Assembly (NCBI RefSeq): GCF_000972385.1
Contig: NZ_JXTE01000107.1
Location: forward strand, 1-18,448
DNA length: 18,448 nucleotides
Source of the DNA: Streptomyces sp. WM6386
Lineage (GTDB): Bacteria > Actinomycetota > Actinomycetes > Streptomycetales > Streptomycetaceae
Direction: 5' to 3'
Shown here piece after piece: positions 1 through 7,939 of the stretch (positions are counted from its first letter, which is position 1; every line of letters begins with the position of its first letter). Under the pieces are notes generated by a model, which was not told where the DNA came from, did not search any database, and worked only from the letters and a program-made list of their open reading frames with translations. The position numbers and the translations under genes are program-made.

Positions 1-664
1 GGGACGGGGAGGCGCTGGTGCGGGACGGGGAGGGGGACGGGCTCGCGGAGGCGGAGGGCGACGGAGGCGCCGAAGGCGGTGGGGCCGAGGGCGTGGTGGG
101 GGACTGGGACGCCGGTCCCGCTGTCGGTGACGCGTCCGGGACGCTCGCCCGTACCTCCTGCGGCAACGCTCCGTTCCGGGTGGGCGTGTCGTACGAGAAC
201 AGTCCGCTCGCCAGCCCGGCCGCCGCGATCACCGCGACGAGCCCGCCCGCCGCGCCCAGCAGGACCGTGCGGCGGGGGCGGGGGCCCGGTTCGTCGTCGA
301 AGTCGTCGAAGCCCGTGAGGCCGTCGACGTCGGTGAGGCCGGCGGCCTCGTCCTCCCGTCCCGCCCCCTCGAACAGGCTCAGGTCCCTCGTGCTGGGTGC
401 CGGGCCCGGCACGGCACGCAACGGCATCGTCACGTCGGCCGCCCCGGTCGCCGCTCCCGGTGCCGCCCCGGCCGACGCCTCCCCCTCCAGCTCCACATAG
501 GGACGTATGCGCAACGGATCAAAATCCTCCGCCGCGGCCGCCTCCGCCGTACGCGCATCGCGCAGGGCGTCGGACGCCCGTTGTGTGCACCCGCACGACG
601 GCGTGTTGTCGGTTCCTCTCGGTGCCCCGCACTCCGGGCACAGATGGCCGTTCGATTCCGCCAT
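1..664 (-). CDS. Zinc-ribbon, single-pass membrane protein with Ser/Pro-rich tail (partial, C-terminus outside window)
   Basis: The frame is open from an ATG at 664 to the left edge, giving 221 visible residues. An SD of AGGGAGGGA lies 6-8 nt before the ATG. The N-terminus holds CPEC (residues 9-12) and CGC (24-26), a zinc-ribbon-like knuckle. An acidic, alanine-rich stretch follows, then RPRR and one hydrophobic helix (about 133-155) that should place the N-terminus in the cytoplasm. After the helix the chain becomes an extracytoplasmic linker of Ser, Pro, Ala and Thr. Streptomyces proteins of this layout often end in a peptidoglycan-binding domain, but that part is not visible, so the role in wall binding is inference. 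It is divergent from the MFS exporter gene with about 160 bp between starts. The start and topology are well supported; the function is not. Confidence 0.8.
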   Translation of the reverse strand, partial: MAESNGHLCPECGAPRGTDNTPSCGCTQRASDALRDARTAEAAAAEDFDPLRIRPYVELEGEASAGAAPGAATGAADVTMPLRAVPGPAPSTRDLSLFEGAGREDEAAGLTDVDGLTGFDDFDDEPGPRPRRTVLLGAAGGLVAVIAAAGLASGLFSYDTPTRNGALPQEVRASVPDASPTAGPASQSPTTPSAPPPSAPPSPSASASPSPSPSRTSASPS

Positions 665-803
665 GTGTTCGTCCCTCCCTTCGCGAACTCCAGAGATTAT
701 GCAGACCCCCTTCACACTCCCGACCCATAAGCCCCCGGAATACCGGCTTCCACCAGGACTCAACAGGCCATAAACGGTCACACCGACCACGATGGAGATG
801 TAA

Positions 804-2942
<2,139 letters not shown>

Positions 2943-2981
2943 CCCCCCTCCACGACCGTCGGCCTCGTGACGAACCGCCCC

Positions 2982-3473
2982 CTACAGCCTCTTGGCGAAC
3001 CAGTGCTCCGCGTACTGGTTGTCGTTGTACGGCTCGGTCTCCTCATAGCCCAGGCGCGCGTACAGGGCACGCGCCTCCACGAGGTCGTTCCGGGTGTCGA
3101 GGATCAGGCGGGCGGCGCCCAGAGCGCGGGCGGAGTCCTCGGCGGCGCGGACGAGGATCGGGGCGCCGCCCTTGCCGCGCAGTTCCTCGCGGACGTACAC
3201 CCGCTTCAGCTCGGCGGTGTCCGCGTCCAGGAGGCGTACGCCCGCGGTGCCGGCGGGCTCACCGTCGTACCGGGCCACCAGCAGCCGCCCTTTCGGCGGG
3301 GTGAGCGCGGACCAGTCCGCACGGGCGACCTCCCGCTCCAGCTCCTCCGGCTCGGTGCGCCGCCCCTCGTGCAGGAGGTAGTAGCGGTCGCTGACCTCCG
3401 TGTAGTACGCCCGCCAGAGCGCGGCGGCGACGGGGGAGTCGTAGGTCTCGGGGGCCACGGTCCAGGAAGTCAT
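2982..3473 (-). CDS. GNAT-family N-acetyltransferase
   Basis: The protein has 163 residues when started at the ATG at 3473 (MTSWTV...). The acetyl-CoA-binding motif A is clear: a beta strand ending LKRVYV, then REELRGKGGAPILVRAAEDSARALG, where RGKGGA matches the Q/RxxGxG/A loop. Motif B follows as RLILDTRNDLVEARALYARLGYEE, the usual end of the fold. The acceptor is unknown; small amines, antibiotics or protein N-termini are all possible for this family. The open frame extends to 3566, but that would run into the divergent gene at 3560. In-frame ATGs at 3482 and 3500 are possible, and none has a convincing SD. It converges on the MFS gene 40 bp away, with only a weak 5-bp hairpin (2951-2969) between. 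Confidence 0.87.
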   Translation of the reverse strand: MTSWTVAPETYDSPVAAALWRAYYTEVSDRYYLLHEGRRTEPEELEREVARADWSALTPPKGRLLVARYDGEPAGTAGVRLLDADTAELKRVYVREELRGKGGAPILVRAAEDSARALGAARLILDTRNDLVEARALYARLGYEETEPYNDNQYAEHWFAKRL

Positions 3474-3559
3474 GCGGCCCATTCTCGGGATGTGCTCCAT
3501 GCCGGCCGCAAGCGAATTACCGGCGGTTTGAGGGGCCCACGCAGGGTTACCCGGTAGCC

Positions 3560-4279
3560 ATGTCAACAGGCCTGATCATCGCTCTGATCGTGATCGTTGT
3601 GGCCGTCATTGCCGTGGCGGCCGTTCTTGCCCGGCGTGCCCGGGGGCCGCAGCGCGGCCGGAGCCTGAAGCGGCGCTTCGGGCCCGAGTACGACCGGACC
3701 CTGGCCCTGCACGACGGGGACCCACAGGCTGCCGAGCGGGAGCTCGCCGAACGTGTCGAGCGACACGGTTCGCTGCGCGAGCGGCCGCTGGAGCCGGCAC
3801 AGCGCCAGCAGTACGAGGCCCGCTGGACGGCCGCCCAGGAGCGCTTCGTCGATTCGCCGCGGGAGGCCGTGGCCGAGGCGGACCGGCTGCTCGCCGACCT
3901 CGCCGGGGTCAAGGGGTTCCCGGACGGCGGGCAGTACGACGAGCAGCTCGCCGCACTGTCCGTGCACCACGCGGACCATGTGCACGGCTACCGGCGTGTG
4001 CACCAAGCCGCCCATCTGCGCGGGAGTGAGACCCAGGACGGCGCCCGGACCGGCACCGAGGAGATGCGCGAGGCCATGGTCGAGGCCCGGTCCCTGTTCG
4101 AGGACCTGGTGGGCCACAACGGCCACAACGGCCGGCACGGGGACTCGACCCGGCCCGCCGAGCGGGCGCAGAACGCACCCGAGCACGAGGAATCCGACGG
4201 CGGGAGCCGACCTGCCCGCACCGACAGCCGCGGCCACCTGCCGTGGGCATCCACCCGGCGTCACGCGAAGGGGAGTTGA
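3560..4279 (+). CDS. Membrane-anchored hypothetical protein with helical FVD-PR-AV-EAD motif
   Basis: This 239-residue protein has an N-terminal transmembrane helix (about 4-24, ILIVI/AV-rich) followed by Arg-rich ARRARGPQRGRSLKRR, so the bulk should be cytoplasmic. The next segment (FGPEYDRTLALHDGDPQAAERELAERVERHGSL) is predicted helical. It leads to RWTAAQERFVDSPREAVAEAD (about 93-113) and a further helix. The last 70 residues are polar and low in complexity (HNGHNG, acidic/Gly/Arg). I recognise it only as a conserved Streptomyces type without known function. The next gene starts 6 nt after this stop and repeats the FVD-PR-AV-EAD motif, so the two are one operon and distant paralogues. The SD is weak (AGGG at 3543-3546). 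Confidence 0.83.
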   Translation: MSTGLIIALIVIVVAVIAVAAVLARRARGPQRGRSLKRRFGPEYDRTLALHDGDPQAAERELAERVERHGSLRERPLEPAQRQQYEARWTAAQERFVDSPREAVAEADRLLADLAGVKGFPDGGQYDEQLAALSVHHADHVHGYRRVHQAAHLRGSETQDGARTGTEEMREAMVEARSLFEDLVGHNGHNGRHGDSTRPAERAQNAPEHEESDGGSRPARTDSRGHLPWASTRRHAKGS

Positions 4280-4284
4280 GTGAC

Positions 4285-4887
4285 ATGACGGACGCGACGA
4301 CCGGCCAGGGCGCCGACGGCGCACGGCGCGGCGAGAAGACGGCGGGCGACGGCCCGGCAGGGCGTGCCTATGTGACGGGCGGCCAGTCGAACGCCCCCCA
4401 GGGCGACCGCTCCAAGGGCTCCCAGGGCCAGGAGAGCGCCCCTCTCGTGGCGGGCCACGACACCCGCGACACCTCCGCCGCCGAGCGGACCGACACGGGC
4501 GACGGCTCGCGGTCACCCCTCGTCGCCGGTCCCGCCGGCCACGAGGCGGCGGCCAAGGACCACGACACGGCGACCCGGGCGGCCAAGGGCGATGGTTCCC
4601 CTCGCGGTCGGCTGCTCCCGCACGACGAGTGCGACAAGCTCTCGCTGCGGCTCCAGCACGCGGTCGCCGGGTTCGTCGACGGGCCCCGGAACGCCGTCGA
4701 GGAGGCCGACCACGTGATGGAGGAGGTCGCCTCCCGCGTCACGGACGCCCTGACCCAGCGTCGCCGCACCCTGCGCACCTCCTGGCAGGACGGCGAGGAC
4801 AAGCACGCGAACGCCGGTGACACCGAGCAGCTCCGCCTCGCCCTGCGCGACTACCGCGAGCTGGCGGACCGGCTACTACACCTCTGA
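4285..4887 (+). CDS. Soluble hypothetical protein, paralogous C-terminal domain to the upstream gene
   Basis: This 200-residue protein starts at the ATG at 4285, preceded by GGGAG at 4271-4275 inside the end of the upstream gene (stop 4277-4279). A longer frame from 4243 has no SD. Residues 1-110 are disordered: Gly, Asp, Arg, Thr and Ala-rich, with a repeated SPLVAG/APLVAG motif. The C-terminal 90 residues are helical and hold RLQHAVAGFVDGPRNAVEEAD, matching the upstream protein's FVDSPREAVAEAD, then a long helix ending in LRDYRELADRLLHL. There is no membrane segment. The pair looks like an anchored partner and a soluble partner sharing one domain. Function unknown. The 3' end overlaps the convergent DUF1992 gene by 12 bp. 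Confidence 0.82.
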   Translation: MTDATTGQGADGARRGEKTAGDGPAGRAYVTGGQSNAPQGDRSKGSQGQESAPLVAGHDTRDTSAAERTDTGDGSRSPLVAGPAGHEAAAKDHDTATRAAKGDGSPRGRLLPHDECDKLSLRLQHAVAGFVDGPRNAVEEADHVMEEVASRVTDALTQRRRTLRTSWQDGEDKHANAGDTEQLRLALRDYRELADRLLHL

Positions 4888-5298
4888 CCCGCCCGCCGCA
4901 GCGCGGCGCTCCCGCCACTGCCGTACGACGTCCTCGACGTCGTACGGCTTCTTTCCGAGCGGGGGGCCGGGCGGCGGCCTGAACATCATCTCGCGGATCT
5001 TGACGTTGACGTCCGTGATCAGTTTCCGGACGATCCGCTCCGAAGGTGCCGCGAACGCGGCGGCGAGGGTGTCCTCGGCCTCCTTGCGCAGGGCCAGTGC
5101 GGGCGGCAGCACGGCGAGACCCTCGCGGGCCATCTTGCGCCTGATCCACCAGAGTTCGTCGTACGGGGTGTCGAGATCGGCGGGCAGGGGCTCGCCCACG
5201 CCGGGGAGTCGGTCGAAGTCGCCGCGGCCCTGCGCGTCTTGGATCTGCTTGTCGACCCAGGACTCGAACGGGACGCCAGGTGGCTTTCGCTCGGTCAT
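4876..5298 (-). CDS. DUF1992 (DnaJ-C28 conserved domain) protein
   Basis: The protein has 140 residues. The N-terminus FESWVDKQIQDAQGRGDFDRLPGVGEPL (from residue 11) is the signature of DUF1992, the domain also found in the eukaryotic DnaJ homologue subfamily C member 28. Next come a WWIRRKMAREG helix and an ERIVRKLITDVNVKIREMMFRPP segment. Bacterial members are about 120-150 residues and lack a J domain, as here. Their role is not established. The ATG at 5298 has no strong SD upstream. The stop lies inside the 3' end of the convergent gene (12-bp overlap), so no separate terminator fits between them. It is divergent from the FHA-type gene. Confidence 0.9.
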   Translation of the reverse strand: MTERKPPGVPFESWVDKQIQDAQGRGDFDRLPGVGEPLPADLDTPYDELWWIRRKMAREGLAVLPPALALRKEAEDTLAAAFAAPSERIVRKLITDVNVKIREMMFRPPPGPPLGKKPYDVEDVVRQWRERRAAAGGSEV

Positions 5299-5348
5299 GA
5301 GTCCATTGTGCCGGACGCGGAATGGCCGGGCGATTTATCATGCGGCCG

Positions 5349-5370
5349 CTGTGCAAGCACAATTGCACAG
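5349..5370. promoter_or_regulatory. Perfect 8-bp inverted repeat upstream of the FHA-type gene (candidate operator)
   Basis: CTGTGCAA (5349-5356) and TTGCACAG (5363-5370) are exact inverted copies separated by GCACAA. A degenerate third half-site, CTGCAC, follows at 5385-5390. The element lies in the 104-bp divergent gap between the DUF1992 start (5298) and the FHA-type GTG (5403), 33 nt before the GTG. Its length and symmetry suit a dimeric regulator; the binding protein is unknown. A GACAC at 5372-5376 fits the short WhiA-type core but is too short to claim. Confidence 0.5.
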
Positions 5371-5402
5371 GGACACTTCAGCAACTGCACAAGGGAGCGC
5401 AC

Positions 5403-5795
5403 GTGCTCGAACTCACCATGGCCGCCGTATCCGCGGCGGAGGAGGGTGCCACGGCCGGCATGCAGATGGCCGACGCGCCCAGTGATCCGGGCGCCGTGCT
5501 GCGAGTGGGCCGCGACAAGTCCGTGTGCCGTCTCTCGACGCCCGACGACTGGCTGTTCGTCTCCCGGGTCCATCTGGAGTTCCTGTGCGGCCCCGAGGGC
5601 GGCTGGCAGGTCACCTGGCTCCAGGGCTCGCAGCCCGAACCGTCCTCCGAGGTGCACCTGGTGGTCGGCCAGTACGCGCAGCCGCTCGTCTACGGCGGGA
5701 CCATCCCGCTGCCCAGGGGCGGCAACGGCGAGATCGTCATCCGGGACCGCACCGCCCCCCGTACCGTCAACGTGGGTTTCTACCACGAGGCTTGA
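5403..5795 (+). CDS. Small FHA-domain-like protein
   Basis: This 130-residue protein starts at the GTG at 5403, chosen because AAGGGAG (5391-5397) stands 5 nt before it; a longer frame from ATG 5322 would run through the inverted repeat and lacks an SD. Residues 32-62 carry the forkhead-associated hallmarks: LRVGRD (GR turn), then DWLFVSRVHLEF with the conserved S-R-x-H. FHA domains bind phosphothreonine peptides, often made by Ser/Thr kinases. The usual Asn-Gly of the next loop is not recognisable here (it reads QGSQPEPSSEVHL), so phosphopeptide binding may be altered. The protein is one domain only, with no kinase or transport domain. It converges on the O-methyltransferase with a hairpin between. 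Confidence 0.8.
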   Translation: MLELTMAAVSAAEEGATAGMQMADAPSDPGAVLRVGRDKSVCRLSTPDDWLFVSRVHLEFLCGPEGGWQVTWLQGSQPEPSSEVHLVVGQYAQPLVYGGTIPLPRGGNGEIVIRDRTAPRTVNVGFYHEA

Positions 5796-5804
5796 TCCTC
5801 ACGG

Positions 5805-5819
5805 GCCCCGCAGCGGGGC
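5805..5819. terminator. Bidirectional GC hairpin between FHA-type gene and O-methyltransferase
   Basis: GCCCCG (5805-5810) and CGGGGC (5814-5819) form a perfect 6-bp stem with a CAG loop, extendable by a G-U pair. It begins 9 nt after the FHA-type stop and touches the stop codon of the convergent methyltransferase. There is no U tract, which is common for Streptomyces terminators. Confidence 0.6.
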
Positions 5820-6490
5820 TACGCCAGCACCCGCGCCAGCGCGAAGCCGTCGTAGCCCTTGCTGCCCACCGTCTGGATCGCCGTGCCGTTCAACCTCGGG
5901 TGGGAACCGATCAGTTCGATCGCGGCCCGGGTCCCGGTGACGTCCGGGGTGGCGCTGTCGGAGTCGGCGACGCGGCCCCCGCGGACGACGTTGTCGACGA
6001 TGATCAGGCTGCCCGGGCGGGTCAGCTTGAGCGCCCACTCCAGGTAGTGCGGGTTGTTGTCCTTGTCGGCGTCGATGAAGACGAGGTCGAAGGGGGCGAG
6101 AGCCTCGTCGGCCAGCCGGGGCAGCGACTCCAGGGCCGGGCCGACCCGGATCTCGACGAGCTTGTCGAGGCCGGCCCGCGCGATGTTGCGGGTCGCGACC
6201 TCGGCGTGCCGGGGGCTGTACTCCAGCGAGACCAGCCGGCCGTCGGCGGGCAGCGCGCGGGCGAGCCAGATGGTGCTGTAGCCGCCGAGGGTGCCGATCT
6301 CCAGGATGTTCCTGGCGCCCTGGATCTCGGCGAGCAGCCGGAGCAGCTTGCCCTGCGGGGCGCTGACGGCGATCTGCGGGAGTCCGGCCTCCTCGCTCGC
6401 GCGCAGGGCGGCGGACAGCGCCTCGTCGTCGGGTGCGAGCTGGGCGGTGAAGTAGTCGTCGACGTCGTTCCAGATCTTCGGCTCGCTCAT
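5819..6490 (-). CDS. SAM-dependent O-methyltransferase (family 3, catechol-OMT-like)
   Basis: The 223-residue length is typical of the class I, metal-dependent O-methyltransferase 3 family. Motif I is NILEIGTLGGYSTIWLA (61-77), the SAM-binding Gly-rich loop. E90 at the end of strand 2 (LVSLE) would bind the ribose. FDLVFIDADKDN (134-145) and LIIVDNV (162-168) hold the Asp/Asp/Asn set that chelates the divalent metal in this family (D140, D166, N167). Substrates are usually vicinal hydroxyls of catechol-like compounds or natural products; this one is unknown. It lies 22 nt downstream of the DUF2330 gene on the same strand, with an AAAGG SD about 10 nt before the ATG, so co-transcription is likely. 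Confidence 0.93.
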   Translation of the reverse strand: MSEPKIWNDVDDYFTAQLAPDDEALSAALRASEEAGLPQIAVSAPQGKLLRLLAEIQGARNILEIGTLGGYSTIWLARALPADGRLVSLEYSPRHAEVATRNIARAGLDKLVEIRVGPALESLPRLADEALAPFDLVFIDADKDNNPHYLEWALKLTRPGSLIIVDNVVRGGRVADSDSATPDVTGTRAAIELIGSHPRLNGTAIQTVGSKGYDGFALARVLA

Positions 6491-6512
6491 GCGATCTGTG
6501 CCTTTCGTATGG

Positions 6513-7655
6513 CTAGGTGACCGGTGGGGGTGGCTGTAGCGGCTTCGGTGGGATCACCGGGCGCCGGGAGCGCCGTACGGCGAGCAGGACCGCGGCCGTG
6601 ACGACCAGCGCGAAAGAGCCGACGACCGTCAGCAGCCAGGCCGGGACCCCGGCCACCTTCCGCAGCCGGTCCTCGTAGATCACCTGCTGGAACGTGGTGT
6701 CGGACGCTGTCCGGCGCAGCAGGTGGTCGGCGTCGATCAGGGCCGGGGCCGGGAACTCCTGGCCCACGGCGGTCAGGAACGGTGTGCCCCGCGCCAGCTC
6801 GGCGAGCGGGCCGGACTTCGCGGTCACCCGGCCGGCGAAGGTGACCCGGGGCCGCTCCCCGCCGATCTCGGAGGCGGGCTCCATGCGGTGCGGGGCCAGG
6901 ACGTACAGGCCCAGCGACTGCGGGGTCCGCGCGAGGCGGGACAGCCGCATCGGGTAGACCGGCTCGTCGGCGGAGAAGGAGAGGTGCAGCGGGTCCAGGG
7001 CGCCGCGCAGGGCGGTGCCGGAGGTCTCGGGGGCCAGCCGCACCGCCACGTACTCCCAGCGGTCCCGCACGTAGGGCTCGAGTGCGGTGGTGAGGCGGGG
7101 CGGGAGGTCGAAGCCGTTGGTGTTCAGCCAGCTGCCCAGCGCGTCCGGGTCGGTGGCGGTCAGCCGGGCCACGTCGAAGGGGCCGAGCTTCTGGCGGCCG
7201 ACCACGCCCACGGGCGGCTCGGCGCCGACCCCGGCGCCCGGTGGTGGTGCGCCGGTCTCGGGGCCGCCGTCGCCGGAGACGAGCGGCCAGTCGCCGTCCT
7301 GGGGCCAGAAGTGGTGGCGCGTGCGGTGCACCGGCGCGGTGACCGCGTCCAGCTCGTCGAAGAGGGCCGGATCGCCGAGCTTGACGGTCGCCCTGCGGGG
7401 TACCGGCATGACCCAGGCGGCCCGGTCGCTGTCGCCGTCCACCGTCAGCCGCATCACGATCTGTTCCCGGGTGCCGTCCCAGCGCACGACGGACACCTCG
7501 CGCGACACGCCGACCCGCCGGGCGGTGTCCGGGATCAGGGCGCCGCAGCCGCACGCGTAGGCCGGGGCGACGAGCGAGCCGATCTGGATGGCGAGCAGTG
7601 CCACGACGACCGAGAGCACGCGCCGACGAGCCCGCCCTCGTAGGAAACCGACCAT
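6513..7655 (-). CDS. DUF2330 secreted/membrane-anchored protein
   Basis: The protein has 380 residues from the ATG at 7655. An N-terminal signal sequence (RGRARRRVLSVVVALLAIQIGSLVAPAYA) is followed directly by CGCGALIPD, the conserved start of mature DUF2330 proteins. The domain continues with a conserved WVMPVP and the segment YPMRLSR. A second hydrophobic helix (about 339-360) and an Arg-rich, Pro-rich tail suggest anchoring at the C-terminus with the domain outside the cell. Function is not established for the family. The open frame continues upstream to 7991 but runs into the divergent gene and has no signal-like start there; an in-frame ATG at 7715 is the main alternative. It is the first gene of a two-gene unit with the methyltransferase. 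Confidence 0.87.
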   Translation of the reverse strand: MVGFLRGRARRRVLSVVVALLAIQIGSLVAPAYACGCGALIPDTARRVGVSREVSVVRWDGTREQIVMRLTVDGDSDRAAWVMPVPRRATVKLGDPALFDELDAVTAPVHRTRHHFWPQDGDWPLVSGDGGPETGAPPPGAGVGAEPPVGVVGRQKLGPFDVARLTATDPDALGSWLNTNGFDLPPRLTTALEPYVRDRWEYVAVRLAPETSGTALRGALDPLHLSFSADEPVYPMRLSRLARTPQSLGLYVLAPHRMEPASEIGGERPRVTFAGRVTAKSGPLAELARGTPFLTAVGQEFPAPALIDADHLLRRTASDTTFQQVIYEDRLRKVAGVPAWLLTVVGSFALVVTAAVLLAVRRSRRPVIPPKPLQPPPPVT

Positions 7656-7809
7656 GTCCCCCAGACCCCTCCGCCGTACCGTCGACGACTTCAGACGGTA
7701 GTACGGCGGGAGCATACGGTTCCGTTCCGTCCGGCGCCGTAAGTGATCCACGTCGCGCCCGGCAAAGCGGAGCGACCGGCACCGGACTATCGTCATTCGG
7801 ACAAAAGCA

Positions 7810-7821
7810 TGACGGACGTCA
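7810..7821. promoter_or_regulatory. Short palindrome TGACG-GA-CGTCA in divergent gap
   Basis: The 5-bp arms are perfect around a GA spacer. It lies between the DUF2330 start (7655) and the GT87-PAP2 start (7940), and is one of three symmetric elements in this 284-bp gap. It is short enough to be chance on its own. Confidence 0.3.
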
Positions 7822-7860
7822 GGTGGCGCGGGGGCAGCCTGCGTCTCTCTCCGGGGGTGA

Positions 7861-7884
7861 TGCGAGCCTTGATTAAGGTTCGCA
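7861..7884. promoter_or_regulatory. 10-bp inverted repeat upstream of GT87-PAP2 gene
   Basis: TGCGAGCCTT (7861-7870) and AAGGTTCGCA (7875-7884) pair over ten positions with one G-T(U) pair and a GATT loop. It lies 56 nt before the GTG at 7940. It could be an operator for a dimeric regulator or a leader hairpin. Confidence 0.5.
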
Positions 7885-7894
7885 AAGCAGCCCT

Positions 7895-7911
7895 CACGCA
7901 TCCAATGCGTG
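7895..7911. promoter_or_regulatory. 7-bp inverted repeat with 3-nt loop before the GT87-PAP2 SD
   Basis: CACGCAT (7895-7901) and ATGCGTG (7905-7911) are exact inverted copies around CCA, extendable by a G-U and a C-G pair to 7893-7913. The SD (GGGAGG at 7924-7929) follows 10-12 nt later. With the repeat at 7861-7884 this makes two tandem hairpins or operators 10 nt apart. Confidence 0.45.
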
Positions 7912-7939
7912 GGAAAACGGGGCGGGAGGCCTACGAGGC

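Noticed and set aside
2951..2969. CACGA/TCGTG hairpin between MFS and GNAT genes
   Set aside because: Only 5 bp with a 9-nt loop; too weak to call a terminator.
3474..3566. Longer GNAT frame beginning at 3566
   Set aside because: It would overlap the start of the divergent gene at 3560 and adds residues atypical of the GNAT fold.
5322..5402. Longer FHA-type protein from ATG 5322
   Set aside because: It runs through the inverted repeat at 5349-5370 and lacks an SD; GTG 5403 has AAGGGAG at ideal spacing.
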